Positions 37,501 to 53,100 of a DNA stretch of 64,000 bases are shown piece after piece (position 1 is the first letter of the stretch; each line of letters opens with the position of its first letter). Under the pieces are notes generated by a model. It had not been told where the DNA came from. It saw only the letters and a program-made list of their open reading frames with translations, and did no database searches. Source of the stretch: Pardosa pseudoannulata (Eukaryota; Arthropoda; Arachnida; Araneae; Lycosidae); assembly GCA_032207245.1 (NCBI GenBank), contig CM063499.1:80035428-80099427 (forward strand), read 5' to 3'. The position numbers and the translations under genes were made by a program.

Positions 37501-39820
37501 TTAACTAAATGAAGCATGGAGGGTGGAAGTTTTGTAGATATTTCAGTTACTTTTGGAAGATTAATTTTCTTTGGATTGAACGTAATAGAAAAGTCTAAAA
37601 CTTTCTTCTTTCCCAGGCAACGTTGGGTATAATTAGCTAGTATATAAAAACATATCAGTCATTTTTAAACCCTCAGAAAGTACTGTTTATTATATTTTAT
37701 TTTATTCACAATTTGTTTTTAGTTTAATCACTCAAAAAACTGTAGATGTACATTTTTCAAAATTAGTTTTTTGTCAAATAGATTTATCTTATTAATTTTT
37801 ATACATTTTAAAAAACTTAATTCTGAAATATTGTAGGGCATTTCTTGAACATGCCTTGTCTGGTTGATAATCATTAAAATATGTTCCTCATGAAATAAGG
37901 TTTATGTCGTTATGCCGTGCATTTCAAGTAGGTCCTTAATAATAGCATCTGTAATCAAGAGGAGAAAAAAGATCATTTTTTTTTTCAATGTTTAGTCACT
38001 TATTCTGTATTATTTGTTACTTTTCTCACCTTTTTTGAAGTACCTCAGTGTTCCAAGCCTGTATGCTTTAAGGGTTAAAGATGAAAGATGATAACTCTTT
38101 ATTTAAATCAAACAGCTTCCACATCACAAGCTTGACTCATCCAAGTGGTGTAAGAAACAACTGCATAGTTTTAGCTTTTCATGTGTCCTTTGTGCACTTT
38201 CTGTTTCATGAAAAGTTAATGACAGTTTTAAATTTCTGAAGCAAGTATTTAAAGGTGTACAATTTTGATATCCTCTCCTCTGAAAAAAAAATGCAGTTCT
38301 ACATGTTGATGTAATTTACACTTACTCATTTTTCCTTTCTTCTTTAAAGTTAAAATTTTGATTCAAAAGATGTTTTGATGAAAATAATTTTCATTAAAAT
38401 ATTGGAATTTCTTTTCTGAGTATGCATAAGATTGGTTTTATTATTTGACATAGAGTTACCAATGTTTAATCATCAGTTCAAATGAATCACCGAATATATA
38501 AAATCCTGCATAGGTTTCAGAATTAAATTTATTCTATTTACTAACATAATCTTAGAGTTAAGGTTTTGTGTGAAACCTAATTTCTGTAATAAAATTATAA
38601 GATTTTATAAATTCATTTCTTTGGCAATATTAGCAATGTTATTGTTAACTTTAAGAATTACAGTTTTTTCATCTTATAATAAATAAACAAATTTTTAGTT
38701 TATATCAAGTCTAATAATAATTGTTTTTTAATATAGGTAAATTTTAATTTTATAATTATATTTTAGGGGCACTGTATCAGACCTAGCAGTTTTTGGTCAC
38801 TTTTTGCTTTATTTAAAGATGAAAAATCTCAAGAAGGTACTAAGAAATTTATATTCTCTAATTACTTTACTTTGAAAAAAAAATTACTTGTATTTTTACT
38901 TATAATATCTATAAATTAATTAGCTCTTGTATAACATAATTACCACAGGATTCATAATTTAAAGAATGTGGTTTTAAAATTTCTTTGAAGAATTTTGAGG
39001 AATTAAATTAGAAATTGTAACTGATATTAGATTTTTGTTATTTCCTTAATGCTAAATGGTATGCTTCAATTAATTATTTTCTTTACTTGAGTTATAAACT
39101 GTACTTCTGTATTTTTCTATGCAATTATTAAATATAACAGCAACAAAACATTTTAAGATAGCACATTAAGATAGCTTAATATTACAGAAGATTTTTAAAT
39201 TTTTAAAAATGTATGATCAATAATATAACATTTAATTGAATTGTTGTAAAAATAATCTCTTTATGTAAAATATTTTTAATTTTATTGAAGCAATAAAAAG
39301 GAAAATTAAAATGTTATTAAAATTCTAGTGTTCTTCATGTGACAAACTCTTAACACTCTCATTGGTGTGTTCATTTGTGCCCCCACACAACTATGTAAAT
39401 GAATGCAAAACATTTGTGTGGAAGAAAACCAAAGAATTATAAATTCAGCATTTTTATTTCCAAATTTTACTCTATTTTTTTAACAGCCTGCCAGCTGCAA
39501 ACTATCTAGCATAGATAACATTTTAACCTTGTAGTGTGTCAAAAACACCTATTATATATATATATATAGCCGAACGATGGCCGATTGATTAGGGTGCTGG
39601 CCTTCGGTACTGGAGTTCGTGGGTTAGAATCCCACAATGGCATGGATGTTCGTAGCCGTTCAGAATCGGCTTTAAGCTGTAGGTCCTGGTCTCATTAGCC
39701 CTCGTGTTGCAAAAAGTAGACCGTAGCACTTCAAACCAAACCAAAATATTCTATATATAATATTTATATTATATATATATATATATACATATACATACAT
39801 ACAGATATATATATATATAT

Positions 39821-39861
<41 letters not shown>

Positions 39862-39944
39862 TATATACACATACATATATATATATATATATATACATAT
39901 ATATATACATATACACATATATATATATATACATATATATATAC

Positions 39945-39976
<32 letters not shown>

Positions 39977-40079
39977 ACATATACATATATATATACATAT
40001 ACATATAATATACATATACATATACATATATATATATATATACATATATATATACATATACATATAATATACATATACA

Positions 40080-40133
<54 letters not shown>

Positions 40134-41067
40134 CATATACATATATATACAGTGAAACCTCACTAAATGGCCACCACACCGTACCGAGAATATTTGGACA
40201 TTTAGAGGGGATGGCCACTCTGAAGGGTTTTATTTACTATTATAAGATAATTACTATAATGTGTAATATAAACAAGTCTGACATATATTCTTTATGTAAA
40301 TGAAATTTAAAACTTATCTAAAAAGAAAATCATGCTTCTTTACAATATTTTTTTAAAAGTCTACAATTTGTTTCTGTTTGTTCAGTAGTTTTCGCATTCC
40401 TTCAAAATCAAATCCTTTTCTTTAATGACTTTGCTAATTTGCGTTCTTCTGCAGTTAGATAATTCAGCTAACTTTCTTGCCGATTTGCCATTCTCATATT
40501 CACTCAGAACTTCAATGCTCTGCTCCAAATTTAGAAAAACGCATTTCGACATTGTTGCAATTCAAATCACTGACCAACTAATGAAATGAAATTGGCGTGA
40601 ATGACATTTTTGCTGAGAGAAGTGCAATTCTTCCTTAACTGTACCGATTGGAATTCCAAACAAACACCCCATGGCACCTTCAACGCTTGATTGTCCAGTT
40701 CCTCCCCTCAGTTTCTATGGATGGTGCAATAGGGATTTCCTATCTGAAGGGTGTGGGGAGAATACAAAAGAGATAACAGATTTAAACTTTCTTAGAAAGG
40801 GGGGGGGGTGACGGGAATGGACTTCTCAAGTTATTCCTTTGTCTTATATCCAACCATAAACCTGACCTTGAGTTTTTCTTCTCAAAACTAAAGCATGGAG
40901 TGAGTAGAATTTTCCGAAAAATTATATGGACGATTCCACTTGGTGGCCGTTTAGAGGGGCTCAGGTAGCTGCTCATACAGGTTATTTTACCATTAGGTCT
41001 ATGAGTCGAAAAATCTGTGCCATGAAAAATTGGCCATTTAGAAGGGTGGCCGCTCAGAGAAGTTTCA

Positions 41068-41118
<51 letters not shown>

Positions 41119-44100
41119 TGTATATATGTGTAGTGGTAAATTTTGCAAAATATATTGCAAAGTATATATTTTTTAGTTAAAAAAATTTTTTTTTGTACTT
41201 TTTGGGGATGTTTTGTTGTATTATTTACTTCAGAGATTGACTTTTTTAATTATTGTGTATGCTTATTGTGCTTGTAAAATCTATTGGCGCTTCAAGGTCA
41301 CACTTTCTCGTTTCCCCAGTCATCAGTTACTATGGTAGTGACCAAGAAGGAGGTGCATTCACACTTATTTTCAGCACTTCAGTTGAGGATTTAAATCCGT
41401 TCAGACGACTTGCTTTTCTCTCTTTTCGTAGATAATTATTTTGCTCTTATCTGATATTACCCTGTCATTTTTTATCTTTTTATTCATTATTTTATTTAAA
41501 TTTTGCTTTATATTTATATATTTTTATTCGTAAAACATTTCCTGTAATGGCTAGTTTAGATCTTGGAAAACAGTCCAAAATACTGGTATTTAACGTATAC
41601 AGCTACTTGAAAGGTCTTGTTGGATCTAATCCGGATGCTACAGTTTTGGAATTATTTTCTCGGACTCAACAAGCAACTGCTGATGCCTGTGGTATTTCCA
41701 AAAGAACAGTTCAAATTACTCATAAATTTTTGTGTGTAAAGTATTAAGTGTTCTTCAAAGAGTATTATAAATAAAAATACTTTCATCATGCACCTAGAGC
41801 CCTTACAATGCATGACACCCCTTAACATAGTGGGAAAAAAGAGTAAAGTCATTCCCCAATTGTCGTTACCATAGTTACTCATGGTCATCGGGGAAAAATC
41901 AGTGACCTTGAAGTGCCTATAGAGTTTACACAGTATAATATAATTCTAATGCAGTCTATCTTTTAAATGCATCCTTTTATTCCAGGCATTTGGATAATTT
42001 TAAAACAAATGGTTGAACTTGGTGTACCGGCTGATTTTTCAACATATCATGACACAATTTTTCCAATTCTTAATGATCTTCATCCAACCAATGTTATTTA
42101 TAAAGTTAAAGGAACTGGTCAATGTAAAGAGACTGCAGCTGATGCTCTTTTCCTCTATTGCTGTAATACTGGACAAATTGATTATGCTCATCACCTCAGT
42201 ATGTTTGTTTTATATTTTTGATGTTGATACAATTTTAAATGTGTAATCTCGAACTCTTTATTTTTCAACAGACTAGTTTAATTTTTGAAGAAATATAACT
42301 GTAAGGGATGCAAAGAGGAGCTGCAAGAGATGAAAAAAAAAATCTTGTTACTTCACTTATTTTTAGTATGTCATTATGTGTATGTAAATTAAAGGCTACT
42401 GAAGTTTAAGGAGATAGAATCTTTACTGAATACTGAAATTCAAAATAGTTAACTCAGATTTAATTTTTCTCATTTTTAAAAGGGATAGTAAAAGTATAAA
42501 TTAAAAATTATTTTTGTTGGTCTAATAAACGTTCTAATAAGCCGCCTTGGCATATACACTGCACAAATTATAATTGACAAAAAAAAAAAAAAAAAAAAAA
42601 AAGCCCAAGTTGAATTATCAGTAGTTTTCATTTGACTTTTGAGCAATTGCTTATGTTCGTGGTTTCCGCACACCTGGAAAGTCATGGAAAATCATGGATT
42701 TAGCCAAAGGATTAATTTTGTCATGGAAAGTCTTGGTTTTTCAATTAATATGAGTAAAAGTCATGGAAAGTCATGGATCTGCCAAACTATCGATTAAAAA
42801 AATGCGTTGAATTGTTTAATTCTATTTTTACTTGTCATTTGGCTGAAGTTGCTGAGTTTGGTATTTATGTCTTATCCTATTGAACCTATTGCCAAGTAAA
42901 ATTTGTTCACCAAGGAAACTCAAGGCAAGAAAGCTTAACGGGTGGGTAAATGTATATTATTCTGGTTTTTTCTTAAATTGTAGATTAAAATTTTATTAAT
43001 ATAATAATAATTATTTTTTTTATAAAAATTAGTTAAGATTTTTGCACAAAATATAAGTTTATCTCTAGGGATATTGTATATAAACATTATAGGGTTACAT
43101 TTGGCTATTATTCATGGTCACCTGGATAATACCAAAGTACCCTGAATTCAAATTGGAAACATTTTGATTGAAAAACTGCTATATGATTAAACTTAAGTAT
43201 GTAGATACAACAATTTATTTTTATGTGTGTTTATTAACACTTATAAAGTAAGTTTATAGTTTTTTTATTATAAAATTCCTGTAATTTCTCTAAAAGCATA
43301 CATTTTATTTGTATGTACATCAGAAGTTTTATTCATATATACTTTAACGAAAGCTTTTTAAAGTCATGGTAAATGATTCGCTAAATCAGGGAAAGTCATG
43401 AAGAGTCATGGATTTGAAAAATTTTATTTTGGCAGATATCCTGTATGTTTGAAGGTAAATTCTGACTGTTTACACTGATAATTCTTTTTCTCTCTGCTTT
43501 AATGGCCATTTTTCTAAATTGTCATTCAAAACAGTCCAAGGTATGAAGTCATGGCAATGGATGTGTCTGTTTAAAATCAGAAGACAAATATAGAAGACTT
43601 GCAGTTTTGGGACACAGCACATTTATTAAAACATATAGTTTGAATTACAGTTACCCCCTTCCCCCTGTAAACTTTCTGCAAATATGCCTAGCAAAATACA
43701 AGGATGTCTGAACACAATTGCTGTATTCAGTTCCAGTGCATTTTCATAGGAATAGCATTCAGTGGTATCGTCTGGCACATTTATAATATATTACACTGTA
43801 ACTAGGGGTAAAAAACCCAGTAACAAATTGTATAATGGAAGCATGGAAGAACTGTTCAGTTTAAAATATAATAGTTTTTAAGATATGCTTCAGACATTAA
43901 ATTTCAATTTTTAAACAGGTGTATGCTGCTGTCTATGTACAAAAAATACAGCATTTTATAAAAATGACATTTTTATAATTATAAATTTTATTTTATAATA
44001 ATTAATTAGGGTAGTGATAAATTAATGCTAAGTCGTTGCTGCTAGATACATTGTGACAACATATTATACGCTATACAAGGTGGAAGACTGTGCTACAAGT

Positions 44101-47100
44101 ATTATACATTGATTAGGGACAATGGTTAGCAGGTATGATGTAGCTGAATAAAACATTTGTAGGTTTAAAAAATCACCGCATAGTATAGTAGGCTTATAAT
44201 ACAAAAATATAATAGGCATCTTTAAAATTATAATTTAAATAATTCTTTTCGTTAAGTCTTTGAATTATATTGTATTGGGAAGCTATCTGGCATAACAAAG
44301 AAATACATTGCAACTTTACTAGCATACTTTCCTTTGTGTTTAGTTTAAAAGGACTGTCCAAAGTTTCCCTTTGGACATTTTTTAAATTTCAAGGTTATTT
44401 TATTAAAGTCTTTGCACATCCTAAAATGAATTTATTAGCTATGAGTAATTTCTGAAACAACAAGAAAGAAAATTGGGATTTGGAAAACTTAAACTTCACT
44501 GAAAAAATGAAAAACTTGAATAAATTTTCCAACTATTAAAAATAAAACAAGAAAATCTTTTTCCTCATTTTATTTTTAATATTTTACTTTTTTTTTGTTG
44601 CATTAACTAATTTACTAATTTTAGGGATTGAATTTTAAAACTAAATGATTATTTCTTAAGAAAAATAAATAAATATATAAAATATCGATATGTAAAAATT
44701 GATCTATATACAAGAATTCCTATTTATTTTTAATAAAAAAATTTTGTTTCAATTTGTTGTGAAATCCATTCTTAATTAACTTACATATATAAGTGTATGT
44801 AAAAAATCAAGTTGTATTCATATTTGTTTCAGTTTTAGGATTTTGAAAATGATAAAACAATGAAGTCATTCATTATAAAATGCGTTCTAATGCATTTTCT
44901 AATTATTATATCATGTTAATATTTTATCACAAATATACTAACCAAAGAATATTCGAAAAAAAAAATTAAAAAATTAATATTGTTGTCAAAACAAGGATAC
45001 TAATTCCTCTTAGTATAAAAAAATAATGCTCACATAAATTTAATAAATATATTGAACAAAATAACATTTTAAAGGAAGGTAATCAGAAATAAATGCCTAA
45101 AATCAGCACTTTCATTTATTAAAAAGTAAGTTTAAGTAGAGTAATATATTTACAATAATATCCCCTATTTTATACAAAAAATGTTATGCAACACTAAATT
45201 TGCATAATTGGTTCGTATCAACCAATCTCTTTTCTCCCTCTCGTAAGCAGAATCCCAAACACTCAGCGCATGATCCTGAACTCTGATTCCATCCCCTCCT
45301 AAGGGGGAAACCTATCTTAAGATACACAAATTTCATTGGCTCTCATGAACCAACCAAATTCTTCCTAGCACTTAGCTGGATCCCTCGGACTATCGGTTCT
45401 GATTTTACTATGCTTCTATCTACTCTTAATGTTTCAATCTAAAAAAAAAAAAAATTCTGTCTTTTACTTTAGATAAACCTTATCTTATCTCAGAATGTTC
45501 GTCTAAATACCTTGAGTATTTTTAAATTGTTACCTAACCTATACTTAATGTGAACTTTAACTTATGCGTTTTTCTTGTCTTCACTGAACTCGTGAACCTT
45601 AGCTTATTATAAACTCTTTGTTACTTTTTGTATCTTATAACTAACTTCAATTTTTTATCCTCAATATCGTGTTGCAATATATCAGTTATGTCTCATTCCA
45701 AGCATCTACAGTAATCTGACTTAGAGGGCTTGGCCCAGGGAAGTCAGGTACGAGAGCTCCTGAGCGATGTCCCGAGCGATGAAATTTGCATAACATCCAG
45801 ACTGACATACTTTGTGCTTAAATATTTATTCACTGCCATCAAATGTATTTTCATTGTTGACTTTGTATCCATATTATTTTATTTGGCAGATGAGTTTTGG
45901 TGGAAAGATATGGTAGGTGGTGTAGAAGTCTAGATAATGTTAATCATTAGGTCAGTGAAGGGCAAACTACAGCCCTCTGGCCAGATGTAGCTCAAAGATT
46001 TTTCTGGTCTGCCACAGATTTTCAAACATTTGGGAAATTTTCAGTGTCAATGTTTAACACTAGATTGCCCGAGATTTCTTGTATACCTATATTGCCCAAA
46101 AACAGTCAAAATGACTGCATTGTGAAAAAATAACAAATATGTAAAGAAATTTGTTTAAAATTAATTTTTAATATTATATAATAAAGGAGGGCGGAAGTAA
46201 CTACAATTATTCATAAACCCATTTATATGTTATAGAAAAAGTCACCAAATTCTAAGAAATTGTGTCATGATATTTCATAATTGTTTTTCTAATTGAAATT
46301 AAAAAACAGTCAAAATGACTGCCTTGGGCAATCTAGTGTTAAAAAAGATCATTTAAGAATATATTCAGTTTTTTCATATATGAAAATTTCTTTAGAAATT
46401 AAAATGTTTTATTTATTTTTGTTTGCATATGCGAAATGTAGTTATAAGATTTTTTTTTACTGAAAATGGTTTAATGTTTTGCATATTTTTTCTTTTTATA
46501 GCCGAAATAATCCATATATTTGTTAGTGAGAAAATCAATGTGGAATACTTTGTGAATTTATATGGCAGTTTAAATAAAAATGTGATGGATAAGTACTTGA
46601 AGGTATCAGATTTTTATTTATTTATTTGAAAATCCTTTTATATATGAACTAAATATTGTTATTAAAATGTTTTAATTATAAACTTCTTAATTTCAAACAA
46701 GCAATTTTTTTATGTAAAATATCTTGCTCACTGCATAAATATCTGTATTGTGTGTTTTATAATTTGAGAAATTAGTAAAACTTTCAGTCTGAGTAAGTGT
46801 TTGTATGAATTATTACTTACAGTCTGCTTATTTTAATTTAACATGATTGACTTCGAAATTGTTTGAAAATCAATACCCATTATTCAGTTTATATCATAAA
46901 AAAGATATAAGAAATTCTAATAAATTTGATTCAATTCTTTTTCCTTTTTTTTTATAATTTTTTTTAAAAGTCTTATGATTGTAGACAGTTTTAAGATAAC
47001 TGCAGTGTTTGAAGTGATTTTTTTAAATACATAGTTTTTATTATTTCCGGCTTTATTTCTACCTAATGTTCAAGAGATTGTAAAATATTTTTATAAGCAC

Positions 47101-50100
47101 TTCTGCTAATTTTTAATGTCTATTCTCTTAACAAAAATATATGCTAAAAATTATGAAATGCAGCTCAAAATTCCTACTAACATTTGGTATACAGTCAAAC
47201 CTGTCTATCTTGAATCTCTTGGGAGTAAAAAAAAGAAATCGAGATAAACAGGGTTCGAGATACACAGGTTTTATGAAAATAGACTAAGAAATTTTCTTAA
47301 CACAATACAAAAGATTGAAATTTTGAAGTACTTTTAGTTTTATTTACATGCACGATTATTTTTCATTGTTTTGCAGCCGTTTTCGAAGTTCTTTTGTAGG
47401 ATATCTTTGTTTTTCATGATAGTGGAAATAGTACTGGGTGGAATTCCAAATTTAGCGGCGACTATGCTTTTCTTCATAGAAGGGTTTTCCTTCAAAAATG
47501 AAAGAATTTCCATTTTTTTTTTCGATAGTTAAAACATTCAGTTTTCTTTTAACACCTGCCATTTTTAGCTCTAAAATTGAGGCAGCAAGATGCGAGAAGA
47601 TACTTTAGTCATTAGGCTATAGACTGAAAACCAGTTCTATTTCCAAAAAGAAATTTCTCTCGTCTCCTATTTCCCCCCCATAACCACGATCCCCTATTAT
47701 TCCAGAGCAGACAACCCGATTTTAGTACAATTCCCACCCAGTCCCTGACCAAATAACCCTCCGAGAGAGAAAACTAGAAGTGTAATTCCTGGAAACGGAA
47801 ACTTGTGCGGTTGTCAACGCAATAAGGTTCTAAACTGGAATGTTGTGTTTCTTAAAAAAATTCGAGATAGACAGGTTTGGGAAAAAATAATTTGAGATAG
47901 AATTGGAAAATACGTTAAATTTTTATTGAAAATGCAAGGAAATTGGAAAAATTTGAGATAGACAGGTTTTCGAGATAAGCAGGTTTCGAGATAGACAGGT
48001 TTGACTGTATATGAGTTAAATTTACTAATCTACACATTCAGCTAATTTATAATTGTATATAACTCAACTGTTTTTTATTCTTTTATTCAGGTGTTAAAGT
48101 ATATGTTTATGGATGAAAATCATATTTTAGAATATGAAGGTATGTTTGAGTTTTCAGCTAAATCAAATTTTATAGTTTACTCATTTTAAAGGTATTTAAG
48201 CTATAATTTTATTATGCTTATATAATTCTTCATTTATCCAAGTAAGCATACATGCATAGTTGCATACATATAGTATGCACACACACAAAGTATCTATATA
48301 TATACACACATAAATACACATGTGGTCATAAAGTGTCACTTAATTTGGAAAGAAAGTCTTCTGGAATTTTCCTTGATTTCTTTGAAAGAGGCTTCCTTGG
48401 AAACAATCTTATTTTTATCTTTATCCTTTTACAGGCTTGCAATTCTGTCACTTTTCTCACCTTTAGTCACTTTTTTTTACAATTGATCTATTTTAGTTGC
48501 TTTTTTAAGAAAACAGTCACTTTTAGTTACTTTTTTCATGGTGTATCACAAGGTCCAACAATGTACTGAACCATATTTTGTTCTTAGCACAAACGCTCTA
48601 ATCTTATTTTTCTTATTAAAATGTAATTAGTCATTGTTTCCAGAATTTAGTGATTTTAAAAAGTCGTAAAGAAGTTCCTGAAATGTACATTGAATACATT
48701 AACTCTTAATTTTGCAAGATGTGTTTTCAGATATTTTTTAATTTCTGTTATTTTCCCATTTTGTCTCAAACTGACAGATACAGTGTTGCCAAATAAGAGT
48801 TTTATTTTTTTTACCGTAATAGAAATATATTTTAAAGTTTTTGTTAGATATTTAAGTTTTCTAGAAGTTTTCATAAACCCACCAGATTTTATTTATTTGA
48901 TTGTTCGTTGTAGCGGACTTAGCTAAATTAAGGGTTAAAGTCAAAGCACACATTTCTCTTTTTCTTTTGCTTCACAATTTTTGTTTAGATACTATAATCT
49001 AGCTATGTGTACATATTTCAAAACATCATCAATATATGCAGAAAATTGTGATTATAAAATTAGTGTATTATATGTATTCAAATCTAATTTATAGATTTTC
49101 TTGAATAAAAAGCAATGTTGAGTTGTGTTAAACAAAATTTTTAGCCTTTTTGTATTTGACACTAAAATCATGTCATGCATGAATCATTTGATTTCGAGTT
49201 AAAATAAATAGAAAAATCTTAATAATAGCATCTGTAATCAAGAGGAGAAAAAAAAAATCGCTTTTTTTTTCAATGTTTAGTCACTTTTTAGGCACTTATT
49301 CTGTATTATTTGTCACTTTTCTCACCTTTTTGAAAGTACCTCAGCAGTTGCAAGCCTGTATTAGCAAGATCCCATTTTTTTCCCCTTTAGAAGTAATTTG
49401 TTCCTATTCCTCATGGGCTGGGACGAAATTTCCCCTGCTCATGGATAAAAGTAATGATATGGTAGCTCAAATTATGTGAATAAAAGAAAGGATTAATTGT
49501 GTTTATTTTATCCAGTATATTTATGCAACATCTCAGGATTTCTTCCTCTGATTTTTGCTTTGTTTCAGGTATTCTGTTTTCATTTAAATTATTTTCTCCA
49601 ATCAAATCACTCATTTTTACAATGTCTTTCAAAATTTTTTGAAAATTATTCAATGTGAAGTTTATTTTCTGTCTACTCTTTATCTTCACTTTCACATTCT
49701 TCTTTATAAACCTGTGCCTCTTTTGTGCTGATGGAAAATTTTTTAATTAAAAGGTGGAGAATTTGTAGCATTCAATGAGCCAAAGCTGAAATCATATCGA
49801 AGTTTAACAATCTCAACTGAGATGACAGCTGCAAAAATCGTTAACATACTATTTGGTCATGAAATCTTTCGAAACTGCATAAGAGTGAACCAACCAAGAC
49901 TGATTTAACTTTAACTTAAATTATGAACAGCACCAGGGGGTCTGTTTCTCTGTAAAATCATGAAATTAACATTTGTGCCTGGCTAAAGTCAGAAAAATGG
50001 CAAACATATCAGAAAAATTGGTTGCAATGCAATGATTTTTTTTTATTCTGTTCATAACAGTTTTGTTGATTGATTTACTGTAAGCATGAAACCAGTTGAC

Positions 50101-53100
50101 AAATAATGACCAAGCCTGTAATAGTTGTGTAAAGTCAGCCACTTTGACAATGTCATCACCTGATAAAACTCATCTGTCTAAATTCAGCCACAAGTTGGAA
50201 GGGGTTTCTATTTTTATTGTATCCAAGACCATAAAACTCGCTTATTTATGCCTCAGTGGGATGATATGCTTTGTGCTGGATTGTTGCATCTAGATATATA
50301 TAGAATAGGATCAACAAAGTGATGACATTGTCACTAAAATGTCTAATAGAGTGACATTTCATATTCTACATACTATGAAATATTGTTCAAAGGGCACCCC
50401 ATGTGTTCAAACTTATGATAATAGGTTTCATAAAGTACTTCAAATTGTGGAAGTTTACAGCCCTAACTTCTGAAGGATAAATGATTCTAAAGTTTTTATG
50501 TAAGATATACTGATAATTTTTATGAAACTGTCTGTTCTGAAGTTTTATTTTCATATGAGATATATGGCCATGTCATATCATTATGAATTTCTAGCATATT
50601 TGTAATTGAATCCTATGCATAGACCCTTGTTATTATATTTATATGACTACATGTAAATTAAATGCATGTAAAAATTAAAATATATACATAATATACCTAA
50701 TTTTTAAAAATTAAGATAAATATATTGTGTATATGCTTCAAAAATGACAAAATTGCAAAATGGTAGCTGAATGGACAAGGTGCTGCTCTTCAGTACGAGA
50801 GTGTGTAGGTTTGAATCCCACTGCTAGCATGTATGTTCTCAGCCATTCAGCATCAGCTTTAAGATGTTGGTCCAATTTCATTAGTGCTTGTGTAGCAAAA
50901 TAGTAGTTCATAGCATTCACAACCAACAAAAATTGACAAAATTCACCCATGAAGTGGGACCTGCACCCTCCCCACTCTTCCAAATTTTCTCAAAATTTTA
51001 GCCACTAACTTTTATTCTAATATTAGCATTGATCATTTACTGGACTTAGCCCAATATGACTATGCAGATCCTGCAAACTCTAAACGGTCCTTAGCCGTTC
51101 TCAGCAGAACTATTGATTAAAATTCATTGGCCCTCAGCGATCAATCAAATTTCTCTTTGACTAGACTCAAATTCCTCACTTGTAAGTTCTGAAACTTACT
51201 CACTAACTCTCTTGAGGGCTCTTTGGATCTTGCACAAATTTCATTAGCTCCCAGGAACTGAATCAAATTCTTCCCAACGTCAGGTTGGATCCGTTCTTTG
51301 CAAACGCTGTTTGACTGCTGATTTTCATTCCTTCCCATTTTTATTAATTAAAAAAAAAAAAAGAGATTAATTCTTATATCATTTGTACCTAAAGTGTTAA
51401 TAGTATTTCAACTTGTAACTTAATATGCCAAGTACACTTAATGTGTTGGACTTTAATTTCTTAATTTGCTACTACTGATCTTTATTTTTATATTTTGTGT
51501 CTTACTTTCACCGAACTCTTTGTTATACCTTTAATTATTCTAATGCTAGAATCTAGTCCTCAATATACTGTTGCAATTATCTGTTATTTCTCATGACCAA
51601 GCATTACAGAAGTGCTGGCTTAGAGGGCTTGTCCCAGGAAAGCCAGTCAGGAGAGCTCCAGAGCGATGCCTTGTATTCTTATTTGTCAGTTTATTAGTAA
51701 AATCTGATAATTCTAAACTTTCTCACATCTCAACCTTTATTTGCTACTGCGGTTCCCATTGTCCTTAAAAGTCCTAAAGAACTCCTTAATTTTAGCTTTT
51801 ACTTTTAAAGGCCCTTAAGCTACTTAATTTTTGTCAAAGGTCCTTAAAAACTCCTTAATTTTTAAATTGGAATGGGATCCATTTATTCATCGTCACATGA
51901 TTTTCTATCAGTGTTTGCCATACTCTCCAAACTTTCTAGTTTTGTAAGTTGGAGTTTAACTTGCCACAAACCAGTTCTAAGAACGCCAGTACAGATAATA
52001 AGTACTAGTCAAAGAATATATAAGATATTTGTTAATGTTCATAATATTCTTTTACATTTTCTAGCCAAAGTGCAGTATTAATAGTAAAGAAAATCCTGAA
52101 ATGAATATATGTTTTCAATGTATTTCTGTAGTAATTCAAAATTCCTTTCCTTGATATCCTTAAAATATTATGAAAATACCTTTAGTTTATTAGTACTTTT
52201 TATGGTCACAAGTTAGTGAACTTTTATGACAAATAAATAATCTTTTGCATACTGAAAAGGTTCATAAAGTCAGATGCCTTTTCCTAATAGCTAACATTCA
52301 TGCAGAGTTTAATTAAACAAATCATGGAGGGTGGGGGTTTTGTAGATATTTCAGTTACTTATGGAAGTTTAATTTTCTTTGCATTGAATGTAATAGAAAA
52401 GTCTAAAACTTTCATCATTCCCAGGTAACGTCAGGTATAATCAGCTAGTATATACATGCTCACACACACATACATATATATATATAATATATATCTCAGT
52501 CATTTTTAAACACTCTGAAAGTACTGTTCATAATATTATATTTTATTCACAATTTATTTTTAATTTGATCACTCAAAAAACTTTAGATGTGCATTTTTCA
52601 AATTGTTTTTGGTCAAATAGGTTTATCTTATTAATTTTTAGGTATTTTTAAAAACTTAATCCTGAAATATTGTAGGGCATTTATAGAACATGCCTTGTCT
52701 GGTTCATAATTAAAATATGATCCTTAGGGAATAGGGTTTATGTCGTTATGCTGTGTATTTCAAGTAGGTCCTTATAAAAGTTACTTTGGTTTTTAGAAAG
52801 TCCTTAACCCTTTAATGGGCAGTGGTTTCGCTGCAAAACCACCTGTTAATACTTTTTTCCTCTTCTTTTTAAAAACATCCGAAGGATTTATTTTTTCGAT
52901 TTTCTGTGTTATTGACTCTTATGTAGCAATAGATAATAGAACGTTGCATAATTTATTTTTCCCTTTGAAATACATCAGTTTAAAATTTGCTTTACATGAA
53001 ATCTCGTATTGCATTATCTCAAATTTGATTTTTCTTCTTGTGACTTCAAATAAAAACGCCTACACAAAGCAACAATGAAAAATTGTCTATTTATTACATT

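Larger units (their letters stand above)
36108..48580. repeat. 12.4-kb near-identical segment, copy 2 (starts at the assembly gap)
   Basis: It begins at the first base after the Ns with sequence equal to 23560 onward, and stays matched through 48580, where copy 1 runs into the Ns. Upstream flank (23077-23559) exists only for copy 1, and downstream flank (48581 on) only for copy 2. That is the overlap geometry of two contig ends rather than a typical genomic tandem. Confidence 0.97.

Noticed and set aside
36108..48580. Genuine tandem duplication of LRPPRC exons in this species
   Set aside because: Both ends of the homology coincide exactly with the 100-N gap, and copy 1 cuts through a transposon that is whole in copy 2. 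Contig overlap explains this more simply. It is still testable with reads.
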